From Temperatibacter sp965603205 (GTDB lineage Bacteria; Pseudomonadota; Alphaproteobacteria; Sphingomonadales; Kordiimonadaceae): a stretch of DNA of 64,000 nt. Position 1 is the stretch's first letter. The number at the start of each line of letters is the position of its first letter. A model generated the notes under the pieces. That model ran no database searches. It was not told the origin of the DNA and saw only the letters and a program-made list of their open reading frames with translations. The translations under genes and the position numbers were made by a program. Location of the stretch: contig CBFDCC010000013.1 in assembly GCA_965603205.1 (NCBI GenBank), forward strand, positions 1 through 64,000, given 5' to 3'. Positions 49,508 to 59,629 of the stretch are shown here, piece after piece.

Positions 49508-51178
49508 TTAACGCGCAAACTTACGGAATTTAATCCGATGCGGCTGATCTGCGTCAGTACCAAGACGACGCTTTTTATCTTCTTCATAATCGTCGAAGTT
49601 ACCTTCAAACCACTCAACATGACTATCACCCTCAAAGGCTAAGATATGCGTTGCAATACGGTTAAGGAAGAAGCGATCGTGCGAAATAACAACAGCACAA
49701 CCAGCGTAATTTTCTAACGCCTCTTCAAGCGCGCCAAGTGTTTCAACGTCTAGATCGTTTGTTGGCTCATCGAGTAGCAGTACGTTGCCGCCTTCCTTGA
49801 GCATCTTAGCAAGGTGAACACGGTTACGTTCACCACCAGATAATATACCAACTTTCTTCTGCTGATCACCTTTGCGGAAGTTAAAAGACCCCACATAAGC
49901 GCGCGTATTAATCTCGGTTTTACCAAAATAGAAGATGTCATGACCGCCAGAAATTTCTTCCCAAACGTTTTTGCTGCCATCAAGTGCGTCACGGCTTTGG
50001 TTTACATAACCAAGCTTAACAGTCTCACCGATGGTTACAGTACCTTTGTCTGGCTGCTCTTCGCCCGTAATCAGTTTAAATAGCGTAGTTTTACCTGCGC
50101 CGTTTGGACCAATAACACCAACGATACCCCCAGGAGGCAAGCTAAAGGTCAGATTATCAAATAGTAGTTTATCACCAAAAGCTTTGGTTACATTCTCAAT
50201 CTCAATCACTTTACCGCCAAGGCGCTCAGGTGTTCTAATTTTGATCTGCGCAGTACCCGCAATTGCCTTCTCATTGGCTTCCACCAATTCGTCAAAGGCC
50301 TTAATACGGGCTTTTGATTTTGCTTGGCGTGCTTTTGGTGACTGTTTGATCCACTCTAGCTCGCGGTTAATAGCTTTCTCGCGAGACTTATCAGAGCGCT
50401 CTTCCTTAGCCATACGCTTAGATTTCATCTCTAACCACTGACTGTAGTTGCCTTCAAACGGAATAGATTTTCCACGATCAAGCTCAAGTACCCAATTCAC
50501 AACATTATCAAGGAAATAACGATCGTGCGTTACAAGGATCACACAGCCTTTGTAATTCTGCAGGAAGCGCTCTAACCACGCTACTGTTTCAGCATCAAGG
50601 TGGTTGGTCGGCTCATCGAGAAGCAGTAGGTCTGGCTTATCAAGAAGTAGCTTACAAAGTGCCACACGACGCTTCTCACCACCTGAAAGCTGAGAAACAG
50701 CCCAATCAGATGGAGGGCAACCAAGCGCATCCATAGCAACCTCTGCTTGACCCTCTAGGTCCCAAGCATCCATCGCGTCCACTTGCTCTTGCAATTCGCC
50801 CATTTTATTGAGCAGGTCCATATTATCAGGATCCATGCCATAATCCATAGCCACCTGATTAAACTCGTCAACTACAGCCTTAGCATCAGCAAGGCCCAGC
50901 ATAACGTTACCAACAACATCTAAGCTGTCGTCTAGCACTGGCTCCTGCGGCAAATAGCCAACCTTAGCGCCCTTGGCCGCCCAACATTCGCCGCCATGAT
51001 CCTTATCCATACCCGCCATAATGCGCATAAGGGATGATTTACCAGAACCGTTAACACCGATAACCGCGATCTTTGCATCGGGCAAGAAATTCAGCGTGAT
51101 ATTATCTAAAACCGTTTTACCACCTGGGTAAGCTTTAGTCATATTTTGCATCTGATACACAAATTCAAATGAAGCCAT
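49508..51178 (-). CDS. ettA: Energy-dependent translational throttle protein EttA, ABC-F family
   Basis: The 556-residue soluble protein has two ABC domains: Walker A GVNGSGKSS and GPNGAGKTT, signatures LSGGEKRRV and LSGGERNRV, and Walker B LLLLDEPTNHLD and LLLDEPTNDLD. The linker region (KSKRMAKEERSDKSREKAIN) and an arm are as in EttA. It binds the ribosomal E site and gates early elongation by ATP level. The length equals that of E. coli EttA. AAGGAT precedes the ATG. Confidence 0.94.
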   Translation of the reverse strand: MASFEFVYQMQNMTKAYPGGKTVLDNITLNFLPDAKIAVIGVNGSGKSSLMRIMAGMDKDHGGECWAAKGAKVGYLPQEPVLDDSLDVVGNVMLGLADAKAVVDEFNQVAMDYGMDPDNMDLLNKMGELQEQVDAMDAWDLEGQAEVAMDALGCPPSDWAVSQLSGGEKRRVALCKLLLDKPDLLLLDEPTNHLDAETVAWLERFLQNYKGCVILVTHDRYFLDNVVNWVLELDRGKSIPFEGNYSQWLEMKSKRMAKEERSDKSREKAINRELEWIKQSPKARQAKSKARIKAFDELVEANEKAIAGTAQIKIRTPERLGGKVIEIENVTKAFGDKLLFDNLTFSLPPGGIVGVIGPNGAGKTTLFKLITGEEQPDKGTVTIGETVKLGYVNQSRDALDGSKNVWEEISGGHDIFYFGKTEINTRAYVGSFNFRKGDQQKKVGILSGGERNRVHLAKMLKEGGNVLLLDEPTNDLDVETLGALEEALENYAGCAVVISHDRFFLNRIATHILAFEGDSHVEWFEGNFDDYEEDKKRRLGTDADQPHRIKFRKFAR

Positions 51179-51324
51179 TTGATGTTATCCTTCTATAAGT
51201 CAGAAATACGTTTGCCCTCTGTTAACGAAAATCAGCAGAACCCTCAAGCTTAATCAGTCATTTAGGGTAAACTAAATGGATTTATGAGCCTCACATCAAC
51301 TTTTGTGCATAATCGGTCGGTAAT

Positions 51325-51996
51325 TTAAGCTTTAGCTTGTTCTGCCTTCATCGCCATAATAGCCTTAAGAGAGGCTTGCATCCGTGCATGTGACTGGATA
51401 ACCACATCACTATCCTTGGCGTTATTCCACCATGCATTTAATTTGGGACGATCGCCAAGCACAGAGATGCCAAATTTATCGCAGCATAAGTTAGCAGAAA
51501 ACATCATTGGGATCATAGCACAGTCAGCAACCGACCAGTCATCACCAGAGGCACGCAAACTATCACTCATGAAATGATCTAAATTATCAAGTGCTATCGG
51601 CAAAGATACTTTGCTTTCTTCAACAGCCTTTTCATCTATGTTGCCCCACGCGGAAGCCATCAATAAAGGCCAAAGTGCGCGAAACACATGTACATCAACG
51701 ATGCGAGCAATTAGTTTTTCATGCGCCGCCTTGTCTGGATCATCACTGACCATCGCAGGCCCATCAAACTTAGCGTCTAAATATTCGGCGATAATCTGAC
51801 CTTCGGGTAAAATCGTACCATCGTCTGTTTCTAAATAAGGGATATGACCTAGCGGATTCACGGCCAAATGGGCCGGAGAGCGCAAGCCACCTTCTGGCAT
51901 ACCGCCTGTTTCCACTTTATCTACAGCCTCCTTTAGAGATAACAGGATTATATTACGCTCATAATATGGCGACAAGGAAACACCGAATAATTTCAT
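51325..51996 (-). CDS. Glutathione S-transferase family protein
   Basis: The 223-residue protein has the thioredoxin-like N-domain (MKLFGVSLSPYYERNIILL, HLAVNPLGHIPYLETDDG and LPEGQIIAEYLD, where ESxAI is usual). The helical C-domain holds WSVADCAMIPMMFSA. It probably conjugates or isomerises with glutathione; the substrate is unknown. It lies 12 bases after the LysE-type gene, on the same strand. Confidence 0.87.
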   Translation of the reverse strand: MKLFGVSLSPYYERNIILLSLKEAVDKVETGGMPEGGLRSPAHLAVNPLGHIPYLETDDGTILPEGQIIAEYLDAKFDGPAMVSDDPDKAAHEKLIARIVDVHVFRALWPLLMASAWGNIDEKAVEESKVSLPIALDNLDHFMSDSLRASGDDWSVADCAMIPMMFSANLCCDKFGISVLGDRPKLNAWWNNAKDSDVVIQSHARMQASLKAIMAMKAEQAKA

Positions 51997-52008
51997 TTTT
52001 TAGCTCCG

Positions 52009-52650
52009 TTATAATTGTTGAAGTTGATGATATATCAACGCACTGGCAATGAGTATCATCACCACCGCTATTACACTATCTAAAATGCGCCAGGTACTCT
52101 TCACTTTAAAGAGAGGCGCAGCTTTTTTTGCTGAATAGCCAAGACCATAAAACCATATGATGGAGGCAGTGATAGCCCCCATAAAATACATGAGCCGCGC
52201 CTCATCACTATCATATTTAATAGATACGCCACCAATCATCACCAATGTATCTAAATATACATGAGGATTTAACCACGTGAAAGCCATAGCGTGTAAAATC
52301 GCTTTATAGCGCCCACCACCAGCCGCATCCCCCGCCGATCCATCGATCATCGCTTGATCTAATACTTTAGGGTTAATAGCTGAGCGGATACAGGCATACG
52401 CAAACCACAATAAAAAAGCAGCCCCACCCCAGCCCAAAATGCTCGACAATATAAAACTATCAGCAACTAATTTACCAACACCCATCACGCCTAAAGCTAT
52501 AAGTGCAATATCAGATAGCGCACAAGTAGTGGCTATAGCAAAGACATGATTGCCCCGAATGCCTTGGCGTAACACATAAGCATTTTGCGGCCCTATCGCC
52601 ACCAACAAGCCAAGACCAATGACTAGCCCTTCTAAATATACTTGAACCAT
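52009..52650 (-). CDS. LysE/ArgO family amino-acid exporter
   Basis: The 213-residue inner-membrane protein has six hydrophobic segments. The family N-terminus GLGLLVAIGPQNAYVLRQGI and the FTWLNPHVYLDTLVMIG segment are typical of LysE/ArgO exporters of lysine or arginine. AAGG precedes the ATG. It lies 24 bases after the NSS-family gene, so an amino-acid transport unit with the GST gene downstream is possible. Confidence 0.87.
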   Translation of the reverse strand: MVQVYLEGLVIGLGLLVAIGPQNAYVLRQGIRGNHVFAIATTCALSDIALIALGVMGVGKLVADSFILSSILGWGGAAFLLWFAYACIRSAINPKVLDQAMIDGSAGDAAGGGRYKAILHAMAFTWLNPHVYLDTLVMIGGVSIKYDSDEARLMYFMGAITASIIWFYGLGYSAKKAAPLFKVKSTWRILDSVIAVVMILIASALIYHQLQQL

Positions 52651-52674
52651 GATTAAAACCTTCTACTCGTCACT

Positions 52675-54054
52675 CTAATGACCAAACCAAGCTGTTGAGA
52701 TCAACGCAATAATGGCCACAGGCACAACGTAGCGCCATATGATCATTAACCTAGATATAAAGGCGGGACTACTGCCCTTTAGGGCTGTATTAATCATGTC
52801 GGACTTTAATCCCCATCCGACCATCAGCACAAATGCAAGGCCGCCAACAGGTAAAATAATATTATTGATCCCTTCGCGGATTAGATCAAAAAAGGTCATA
52901 CCGTCTAAGGATGGAAATATATCTGCAAGCGGATATAGATCAGCCATAGGGCCAAAGCTAAGGATCGTGAACATGGATAAAATCATCGTAATCACACCAA
53001 CAATAATTGAGGACAGTACTCTATTACGACCAGCCTCTTCAAAACGAGCCACGGCCGATGAAATCATTGATATTGATGATGTAAGGGCAGCAAATGTTAG
53101 CAATAAGAAAAACAACACTGCCATAAACATACCACCAGGTAATTTGGCAAATAATATGGGTAATGTAACAAAGACTAGACCCGGACCAGCTGCTGGATCA
53201 ACACCTTCGCTAAACACCAGCGGGAAAATAGCCAGCCCTGCCAATAGGGCTATAGATAGATCAAGGAGAACAATCCACAGCGCAGCGCGGGCTATATTCA
53301 CATCTTCGCCCATATAGGCCGCATACATCATTAATCCACCCACACCGACGGATAGGGTGAAAAAAGCCTGTCCAACGGCCTCCATAATAACGTTCATATC
53401 AATATGAGCATCACTAAAACCAAATAAGAAATCAACAGCTGCGGCCATATCACCGTATATGCCTGCATATCCAACAAGTACGAGTAGTAATACAAACAGC
53501 ATTGGCATCAAAAGCTTGCCCGCGCGCTCTAACCCCACACGGATATCAAAGGCAACGATCACACTGGTAATGGCGATGAAAGCTAATGTCCAATAAATAG
53601 GCCCATAGAATGAGGCTTTAAAGCTACCATCCATGCCATAAACTTGATTAGCCGAAAACCCTGCAAACTGCCCCTCAAAGGCAAACCACCCATAAGCCAT
53701 AGCTTGCCCCGCGATCACACCGTAAAAGCTAAGCACAAAAACATTGGCAATCGTGCCCATCCAACCAAAGAAGGACCATGGAATTTTGCTACCCACGGCT
53801 TTTTGCAAGCGTTTCAGCGTTGTTGGTGGGCTACCACGCCCTAGTCTACCTAAGGTCAGCTCAGCCATCAAAGCAGGCGCTGCAATAAGCGCCAAGGCAA
53901 TTATATAGACCAAAACAAATCCACCACCGCCATTTTTACCTGCCACATAGGGAAAGGCCCAAATATTACCAAGTCCCACCGCAGAGCCTGCAGCAACTAG
54001 GATAAAAGCCAAACGGCTGGTAAAGGTCGGCATAGGTTTATTCACAGGCAACAT
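52675..54054 (-). CDS. Sodium-dependent neurotransmitter-symporter (NSS) family transporter
   Basis: The 459-residue protein has 11-12 membrane segments. TM1 carries FILVAAGSAVGLGNIWAFPY with the unwound Gly-rich Na-site segment, followed by GGGGFVLVYIIAL. Bacterial members (LeuT, MhsT, TnaT) take up amino acids with sodium. It leads a minus-strand run with the LysE- and GST-type genes and is divergent from the AGCS symporter, 143 bases away. Confidence 0.92.
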   Translation of the reverse strand: MLPVNKPMPTFTSRLAFILVAAGSAVGLGNIWAFPYVAGKNGGGGFVLVYIIALALIAAPALMAELTLGRLGRGSPPTTLKRLQKAVGSKIPWSFFGWMGTIANVFVLSFYGVIAGQAMAYGWFAFEGQFAGFSANQVYGMDGSFKASFYGPIYWTLAFIAITSVIVAFDIRVGLERAGKLLMPMLFVLLLVLVGYAGIYGDMAAAVDFLFGFSDAHIDMNVIMEAVGQAFFTLSVGVGGLMMYAAYMGEDVNIARAALWIVLLDLSIALLAGLAIFPLVFSEGVDPAAGPGLVFVTLPILFAKLPGGMFMAVLFFLLLTFAALTSSISMISSAVARFEEAGRNRVLSSIIVGVITMILSMFTILSFGPMADLYPLADIFPSLDGMTFFDLIREGINNIILPVGGLAFVLMVGWGLKSDMINTALKGSSPAFISRLMIIWRYVVPVAIIALISTAWFGH

Positions 54055-54197
54055 CCATCATATTAAGTTGTTTAAATATATCTTAGCCTTGCATATAAAT
54101 TAACCCATTATCAAGTTCGATTATATTTTCCTTTGTCATTTTATAAATGTCGCCTAGTCTTCGATGAAATTATAAATTCTACAGGGGTGGGCACATC

Positions 54198-55715
54198 ATG
54201 AACCGACTAAATTTCGGTCAAAAAATCATCAGCGCTTTTATTTTAGCGATGCTAACAACCGCGCCAACATTGGCCGCAGATAGAGGCATTTTTATTGAGA
54301 CGCTAAAAGACGCCATCAATGAATTAAATACCCTTGTATTTGCCCAAATTACTATTGGCGACATTTCAGTCAATTGGATCGTCGTCGCCTTAATGTTGCC
54401 CATGGTATTTCTGACTTTCTATTTCGCCTTCATCAATCTACGTAGTTTTAAGATTGCATGGAAAGTGGGACGTGGTGATTATTATGACGCCAAAGCACCA
54501 GGTGAAGTAACGCAGTTACAAGCACTCTCAACGGCCCTATCTGGCACTGTAGGTCTAGGTAATATCACTGGAGTGGCTATGGCAATTTATCTAGGCGGCC
54601 CCGGCGCTACATTCTGGATGATCCTCATTGGTCTATTTGCCATGAGCCTCAAATTTGCAGAATCCACCTTGGGCGTTAAATACAGAACAATCCACGAAGA
54701 TGGCACCGTATCAGGTGGCCCGATGTATTACCTAGAGGCCGGACTGGCAGGTCGCGGCTCAAGCATGGCTAAATTTGGTAAAATACTAGCTTGGACATAC
54801 GGATTACTGGCCATCATGGGACTACTTCAAATAGCCCAAGTTAATCAATCTTATAATTTAATTAACTATGTAGCGGGTTTTGAAGGCACAACACCAGCTT
54901 GGATATATGGTATTCTACTGGCTATACTTACAGCCTTCACCATCGTTGGCGGCATTAAGTCTATTGCAGGCGTAACGGAAAAATTAGTGCCTATCATGTG
55001 CGGACTTTATATTGTTGCCGCGCTGTTTATCATCTTAGGTCATATCACAGAAGTACCGGCGGCACTTACCACTATTATCACAGGTGCTTTCACACCTGAC
55101 GGCGTTCTAGGCGGTGCGGTTGGTGTGTTAATCATCGGCATGAAACGTGCTGTCTATTCGACAGAGGCTGGGCTTGGGTCATCCACAATGGCCCACGCTG
55201 CGGCCAAGACTAATGAGCCTGTATCTGAAGGCATGGTTGCCCTAATGGAGCCATTCATTGATACCGTTGTCGTCTCAACCATGACGGCGCTTGTGATTGT
55301 TATTACAGGTGCTTATATGATGGAAGGTGACAGCGTTAATGCTATTCAAATGACTGCCGTCGCTTTTGGTAGTAAAATAAGTTGGTTTCCGTATGTACTG
55401 GCTATCGCTGGTATTTTATTTGCCTTTTCCACTATCATTAGCTGGGGCTATTACAGTAGTAAAATTTGGGGTTTTGTCTTTGGTCGCACCCGCAGATCAA
55501 CGTTTATCTTTCAAGTTATATTCTGTGTTGCCATTATTCCTGGCGCTGTTTTCAGCCCCAAAGAAGTATTCGATCTAATGGACGCCCTATTCTTCCTGAT
55601 GGCAATGCCAAATATCATCGGCATCTTCATTATGGCACCAGAGCTTAAACGCGATTTAAAGAGCTATTTGGCTAGACTTAAGTCTGGTGAAATAAAGGAA
55701 ACAACAAAAGCGTAG
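54198..55715 (+). CDS. Sodium:alanine symporter (AGCS) family protein
   Basis: The 505-residue membrane protein has a cleavable-looking N-terminus (ISAFILAMLTTAPTLAA) and about 10 further segments. Family motifs are FKIAWKVGRGDYYD, QALSTALSGTVGLGNITGVA, GGPGATFWM, SGGPMYYLEAGL and TEAGLGSSTMAHAAAKT. It imports alanine or glycine with sodium. AGGGGTGG precedes the ATG. Divergent from the NSS-type gene, so one control region may serve both. Confidence 0.92.
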   Translation: MNRLNFGQKIISAFILAMLTTAPTLAADRGIFIETLKDAINELNTLVFAQITIGDISVNWIVVALMLPMVFLTFYFAFINLRSFKIAWKVGRGDYYDAKAPGEVTQLQALSTALSGTVGLGNITGVAMAIYLGGPGATFWMILIGLFAMSLKFAESTLGVKYRTIHEDGTVSGGPMYYLEAGLAGRGSSMAKFGKILAWTYGLLAIMGLLQIAQVNQSYNLINYVAGFEGTTPAWIYGILLAILTAFTIVGGIKSIAGVTEKLVPIMCGLYIVAALFIILGHITEVPAALTTIITGAFTPDGVLGGAVGVLIIGMKRAVYSTEAGLGSSTMAHAAAKTNEPVSEGMVALMEPFIDTVVVSTMTALVIVITGAYMMEGDSVNAIQMTAVAFGSKISWFPYVLAIAGILFAFSTIISWGYYSSKIWGFVFGRTRRSTFIFQVIFCVAIIPGAVFSPKEVFDLMDALFFLMAMPNIIGIFIMAPELKRDLKSYLARLKSGEIKETTKA

Positions 55716-55761
55716 ATTACATACTATCCCTTTCATATACCGATTCGTTTCAAAAATGCCA

Positions 55762-55784
55762 TAAGGACAGCATCTCTGTCCTTA
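55762..55784 (+). terminator. Stem-loop after the AGCS symporter gene
   Basis: A perfect 9-bp stem, TAAGGACAG/CTGTCCTTA, with a five-base loop, followed by CAAGATTTTATT. The T-run is delayed, so it is a weak terminator or a 3' end stabiliser. Confidence 0.55.
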
Positions 55785-55914
55785 CAAGATTTTATTAAAA
55801 TTAGTCAGATAGTTACGCCTTAGTTTTAACCATGAGTTAAGACTGTGATTCCATATGTGCTACTCTAAATCAACTTTGGGGAGGAAACCTACTTTGTAAT
55901 GGGGAGACTGGGCG

Positions 55915-56589
55915 ATGCAACCTTTACCCGATCCACTGGAAAGACTGTGGGGCTATTGGAATGCCCTGCCCAAGATGGGTGGCTCAATCCTTCCGCCCCG
56001 TATAGCCTTTAGACCTGATGAGCTTATAGACCTATTACCACGTATATCCCTGATGAAGCGTATCCACCGTCATGAAATTATTATCGGCCTGACGGGCAGC
56101 GAAGTTGATAAACTTTGGGATCGCAAGTTAACAGGCATGAATATTTTTGACTTAACGGCCCCATCAATGCGTGAAAATGTAGCGCGGTTTTATGATGCCA
56201 TATTAGGCAAGAGCTTTGACCAAATAGGCCCTGCGGCAGCCGTATCGAACGAACATTCTGTTGACGCTCACGGCCGCACTCTTGATGTCACATCAATGTA
56301 TCTGCCGCTGTGCGATCTTGCAGGCAACCCCAATTATATTCTTGGCTGCACACTACCTGCACATCATAACTGGCGCGGCACAGTAAAAGACCGGTTTGTG
56401 CTCGATCACCGTCAAATAAAAGGAGTTAAATTCTTTGATGTCGGTGCTGGCATGCCTGAAGTTACCTTTATTGAGCCTATTGCAGACCATATACCACCAC
56501 CCTCTGCTCATAGTTGGTGGAGTCGAATACTGCCAGGCCCAAAGCCAGCAACTGCCTCAACATCCACCGAAAAACACAAAGACCATTAG
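55915..56589 (+). CDS. PAS_5-type domain protein
   Basis: The 224-residue single-domain protein resembles that at 29064-29675: PLERLWGYWNALPKMGGS, LPPRIAFRPDELIDLLPRI, VDKLWDRKLTGMNIFDLTA and LDVTSMYLPLCDLAGNPNY. The C-terminal 30 residues are Ser/Thr/Lys-rich. No output domain is attached. The stop lies one base before the convergent SDR stop codon. Confidence 0.78.
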   Translation: MQPLPDPLERLWGYWNALPKMGGSILPPRIAFRPDELIDLLPRISLMKRIHRHEIIIGLTGSEVDKLWDRKLTGMNIFDLTAPSMRENVARFYDAILGKSFDQIGPAAAVSNEHSVDAHGRTLDVTSMYLPLCDLAGNPNYILGCTLPAHHNWRGTVKDRFVLDHRQIKGVKFFDVGAGMPEVTFIEPIADHIPPPSAHSWWSRILPGPKPATASTSTEKHKDH

Positions 56590-56590
56590 C

Positions 56591-57403
56591 CTATTTAGCC
56601 TTTTTTAGTCTCTTGCGTGCAATCATCTTCATGATTAAACTTGGCCATAGGCGCTTGATCCACAGTGCATGCATCTCCATTCCCTTGCCCACAGGTATCT
56701 CTTTTTTGCCCTTAGAAAATCCTTTGACTATAACTTTAGCGCATTTACGCACATCCATCCCGCCCGCAATATCACCATCATTAGCACCAAATTCGCTACC
56801 ATCACCCTTCACCGCATATTTAGCGATATTAGTATTGATAAACCCTGGCACAACGGTTGAGACCTGAATATTATCATTTGAAAGCTCCGCCCGCAGTGCG
56901 TCAAAAAACCCCATCACCGCATGTTTAGCCGCGCAGTAACCCGTGCGATATGGCACACCGACTTTACCCGCTACAGAGGATGTAACGGCGATATGCCCAT
57001 TACCCTGTTTTTTCATGATCTCTACTACATATTTTGTTAGGGCAATTTGACCAAAAACATCCACTTCAAACAACGTCCGATATGTTGACATCTCTGTCTC
57101 ACTGGCTAAGGATCGCTGTGATATACCAGCGTTATTATACAGCAGATCAATCTGACCAAATGCCTTATGAGCTTTAGAGATATTTTCTTCCATAGAATCA
57201 TAATCTGTCACATCCATTGGCAACAGATAGATCATGCCCTTTGACGCACCAGCATCCACGCATTCTCTCTTAACGCGTTCTAATTCTTCTAACCGCCTAG
57301 CTGATAATATTAAGCGATGATTTTTTAATGCTAGCTCTTTTGCTACGGCCTCACCAATACCTGATGATGCGCCTGTAATCCATGAAACTTGGCCTTTCTG
57401 CAT
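56591..57403 (-). CDS. Short-chain dehydrogenase/reductase
   Basis: The 270-residue classical SDR has the cofactor site TGASSGIGEAVAKEL, the NNAG motif LLYNNAGISQ, and catalytic Ser and YxxxK in AVTSSVAGKVGVPYRTGYCAAKHAV (shown in part). A basic C-terminal tail could bind a membrane. It lies 13 bases downstream of the CaiB-type gene, so the two probably work on related CoA or lipid substrates. Confidence 0.92.
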   Translation of the reverse strand: MQKGQVSWITGASSGIGEAVAKELALKNHRLILSARRLEELERVKRECVDAGASKGMIYLLPMDVTDYDSMEENISKAHKAFGQIDLLYNNAGISQRSLASETEMSTYRTLFEVDVFGQIALTKYVVEIMKKQGNGHIAVTSSVAGKVGVPYRTGYCAAKHAVMGFFDALRAELSNDNIQVSTVVPGFINTNIAKYAVKGDGSEFGANDGDIAGGMDVRKCAKVIVKGFSKGKKEIPVGKGMEMHALWIKRLWPSLIMKMIARKRLKKAK

Positions 57404-57416
57404 CTGTTATCCCTCC

Positions 57417-58640
57417 TTAATCTAGAATTTTTCGCTCTTTAAGTTTACTGATCTCATCAATAGAGAAGCCTAACTCATTCATTATCTCATCACTATGCTG
57501 CCCCCGCATTGGAGGCGGCCTGTGATATTCAATTTTCGTCTTAGAAAATTTAATTGGATTACCCACCTGTGGCACAGTGCCCGACAAAGGATGTTCCATA
57601 TCCATACGCAATCCCCGCGCCTTAATCTGGGGCTGATTTAATGCTTTGTCTATAGTGTTCACTGGACCACACGGCACAGCAGCACCCTCTAACAGATCAA
57701 TCCATTCATCTGTGGTACGCTCCATCATTATCTGAGCGACGAGAGGCACCAATATATCACGGTGCTCAACACGACCACGATTTGTCTTATAATCGTCATT
57801 CTCACACAGGATTGCATGGCCTGACACAGTGCAAAAGGCAGCAAATTGACGATCATTACCCGCGGCTAAAATGATGTGACCGTCTTTGGTAGCAAAGCTT
57901 TGATATGGCACAATGCTAGCATGGGCATTACCCATACGTTGTGGGGTTGTGCCACCGATCAGATAATTCATATTTTGATTACCCAACAACCCTACGGTGG
58001 TGTCTAAGAGCGACATATCAATATGTTGACCCTGCCCCGTCTGATCCTTGTGGCGCAAGGCGGCGAGAATTCCAATGCAGCTATAAAGCCCCGTTGCAAT
58101 GTCCGAGATAGCAATCCCAACCTTTTGTGGACCTGCGTCTACAGCTCCATCTTTTTCTCCTGTGACAGACATCAATCCGCCCATGGCCTGTATCATAAAA
58201 TCATAACCCGCACGCGGTGCCAATGGCCCATCATGGCCAAAACCCGTAATGGAACAATAAATGAGTGAAGGAAACTCTTCATGCATTGACGTGTAATCTA
58301 AGCCGTATTTATTCAAGCCACCGACCTTGAAGTTTTCGACCAAAATATCACATGTCGCAGCAATACGCTTGATCACCGCTTGACCTTCTGGCTTAGTTAT
58401 ATCAACCGCAATAGAGCGCTTACCTCTGTTAGTGGATAGATAATAAGCAGACTCATCCGTTTCATTGCCATCAGCGTCTTTTAGAAACGGCGGACCCCAG
58501 CCACGCGTGTCATCACCAACAATTGGGCGTTCAATTTTAATCACATCAGCGCCAAGGTCTGCGAGCAATTGCCCACACCAAGGCCCCGCTAGAACCCTAG
58601 ACAAATCTAATACTTTTACACCCTGTAATGGCCCTGCCAT
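57417..58640 (-). CDS. CaiB/BaiF family III CoA-transferase
   Basis: The 407-residue enzyme starts GPLQGVKVLDLSRVLAGPWC and includes DLGADVIKIERP, NRGKRSIAVDI and APRAGYDFMIQAMGG, where the Asp of GYD is the catalytic residue in the family. It moves CoA between carboxylic acids such as succinate and dicarboxylates. Paired with the SDR; a specific pathway cannot be named. Confidence 0.92.
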   Translation of the reverse strand: MAGPLQGVKVLDLSRVLAGPWCGQLLADLGADVIKIERPIVGDDTRGWGPPFLKDADGNETDESAYYLSTNRGKRSIAVDITKPEGQAVIKRIAATCDILVENFKVGGLNKYGLDYTSMHEEFPSLIYCSITGFGHDGPLAPRAGYDFMIQAMGGLMSVTGEKDGAVDAGPQKVGIAISDIATGLYSCIGILAALRHKDQTGQGQHIDMSLLDTTVGLLGNQNMNYLIGGTTPQRMGNAHASIVPYQSFATKDGHIILAAGNDRQFAAFCTVSGHAILCENDDYKTNRGRVEHRDILVPLVAQIMMERTTDEWIDLLEGAAVPCGPVNTIDKALNQPQIKARGLRMDMEHPLSGTVPQVGNPIKFSKTKIEYHRPPPMRGQHSDEIMNELGFSIDEISKLKERKILD

Positions 58641-58748
58641 ATGTTACCCTCCAAAAGATATTATGATTAACCTATATAAATCATATCAAGGGGCAAGTAA
58701 TTTTGTTAAAGATAGCCATATAAATTGATCGAACTTTGAAAGAGACCT

Positions 58749-59621
58749 ATGTCAGCACCGCTTACAACAACGCAACTCCTGAAATATGCACTACTAGCTG
58801 GCCACCGTAGGTTTCAGCTTTTGTTATTGCTTGGTCTGGTTGTCAGCATTCTCAGCGCACCTTTTGCAGCTAAAATGCTGGAAATCATGCAAGAAGCCAT
58901 ACTCGCCATGCCATCTGATCCATCAACGTCTGACGATGGGCAATCAGCTAACGCCATGCAAATACTTGGCGATGGCATGCCCACGCTGGTCTTTTGTATG
59001 TTTGTTACGCTGCTTATAAATATAGTCGGCTTTATTCCTTGGACACGGGCCGTCGCGCATCCGCCATTATCCCCGATTGATGGTGGCGTGGGCGCTTTCA
59101 TTAGACGCTACGCACATTCTGTACAACGCATGTTGGCAGGTGTATTTGCTTATATATTTGTACTGGGACTAGGTTTGCTAGTCCTGACTATCTTCAATTT
59201 AGCACTGCCTGCCTTTGGTATCATTATGACCGCCCTCGTCCTTTTATTTTTACTGACATTCTACTTTTTTGTGCAAACGGCTGTTGGCTTAGCCATCAAT
59301 AGTGAAAGCTGTGACCGTCATGAGCATATCAGAATTGCTTGGATGCGTTGCACCATGTTCGCCCGCCCTGCCGTTGGATGTTTGGTTATGCTCACCCTGC
59401 TTAGTTTTATCACAGCGGAGCTATTCATATCACTGTATCTTGGCATAACAGGTGCTGCCACCGTGCCCGCATTACTGCCAATTCCTATCCTCATTCAAGG
59501 TGTCTTTAGTTTCATGGCGGCAGCCCTGCATTTAGCCGCACTGCATTACGTGCCAAATCCTGTGAAGGATTTACAGGCTATGCTGGAAAAAGATCAAGAC
59601 GAAAAATCAGATAAAGAATAG
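58749..59621 (+). CDS. Hypothetical integral membrane protein
   Basis: The 290-residue protein has about six hydrophobic segments (RFQLLLLLGLVVSIL, TLVFCMFVTLLINIVGFI, LGLGLLVLTIFNL, IIMTALVLLFLLTFYFF, VGCLVMLTLLSFITAELF and VFSFMAAALHLAAL). The tail is acidic and charged. The pattern of helical bundles resembles small membrane proteins of the glycerophosphoryl-diester-phosphodiesterase-like type, but I do not assign a family. It is divergent from the CaiB gene and converges on the crotonase gene. Confidence 0.7.
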   Translation: MSAPLTTTQLLKYALLAGHRRFQLLLLLGLVVSILSAPFAAKMLEIMQEAILAMPSDPSTSDDGQSANAMQILGDGMPTLVFCMFVTLLINIVGFIPWTRAVAHPPLSPIDGGVGAFIRRYAHSVQRMLAGVFAYIFVLGLGLLVLTIFNLALPAFGIIMTALVLLFLLTFYFFVQTAVGLAINSESCDRHEHIRIAWMRCTMFARPAVGCLVMLTLLSFITAELFISLYLGITGAATVPALLPIPILIQGVFSFMAAALHLAALHYVPNPVKDLQAMLEKDQDEKSDKE

Positions 59622-59629
59622 ATGGTTCA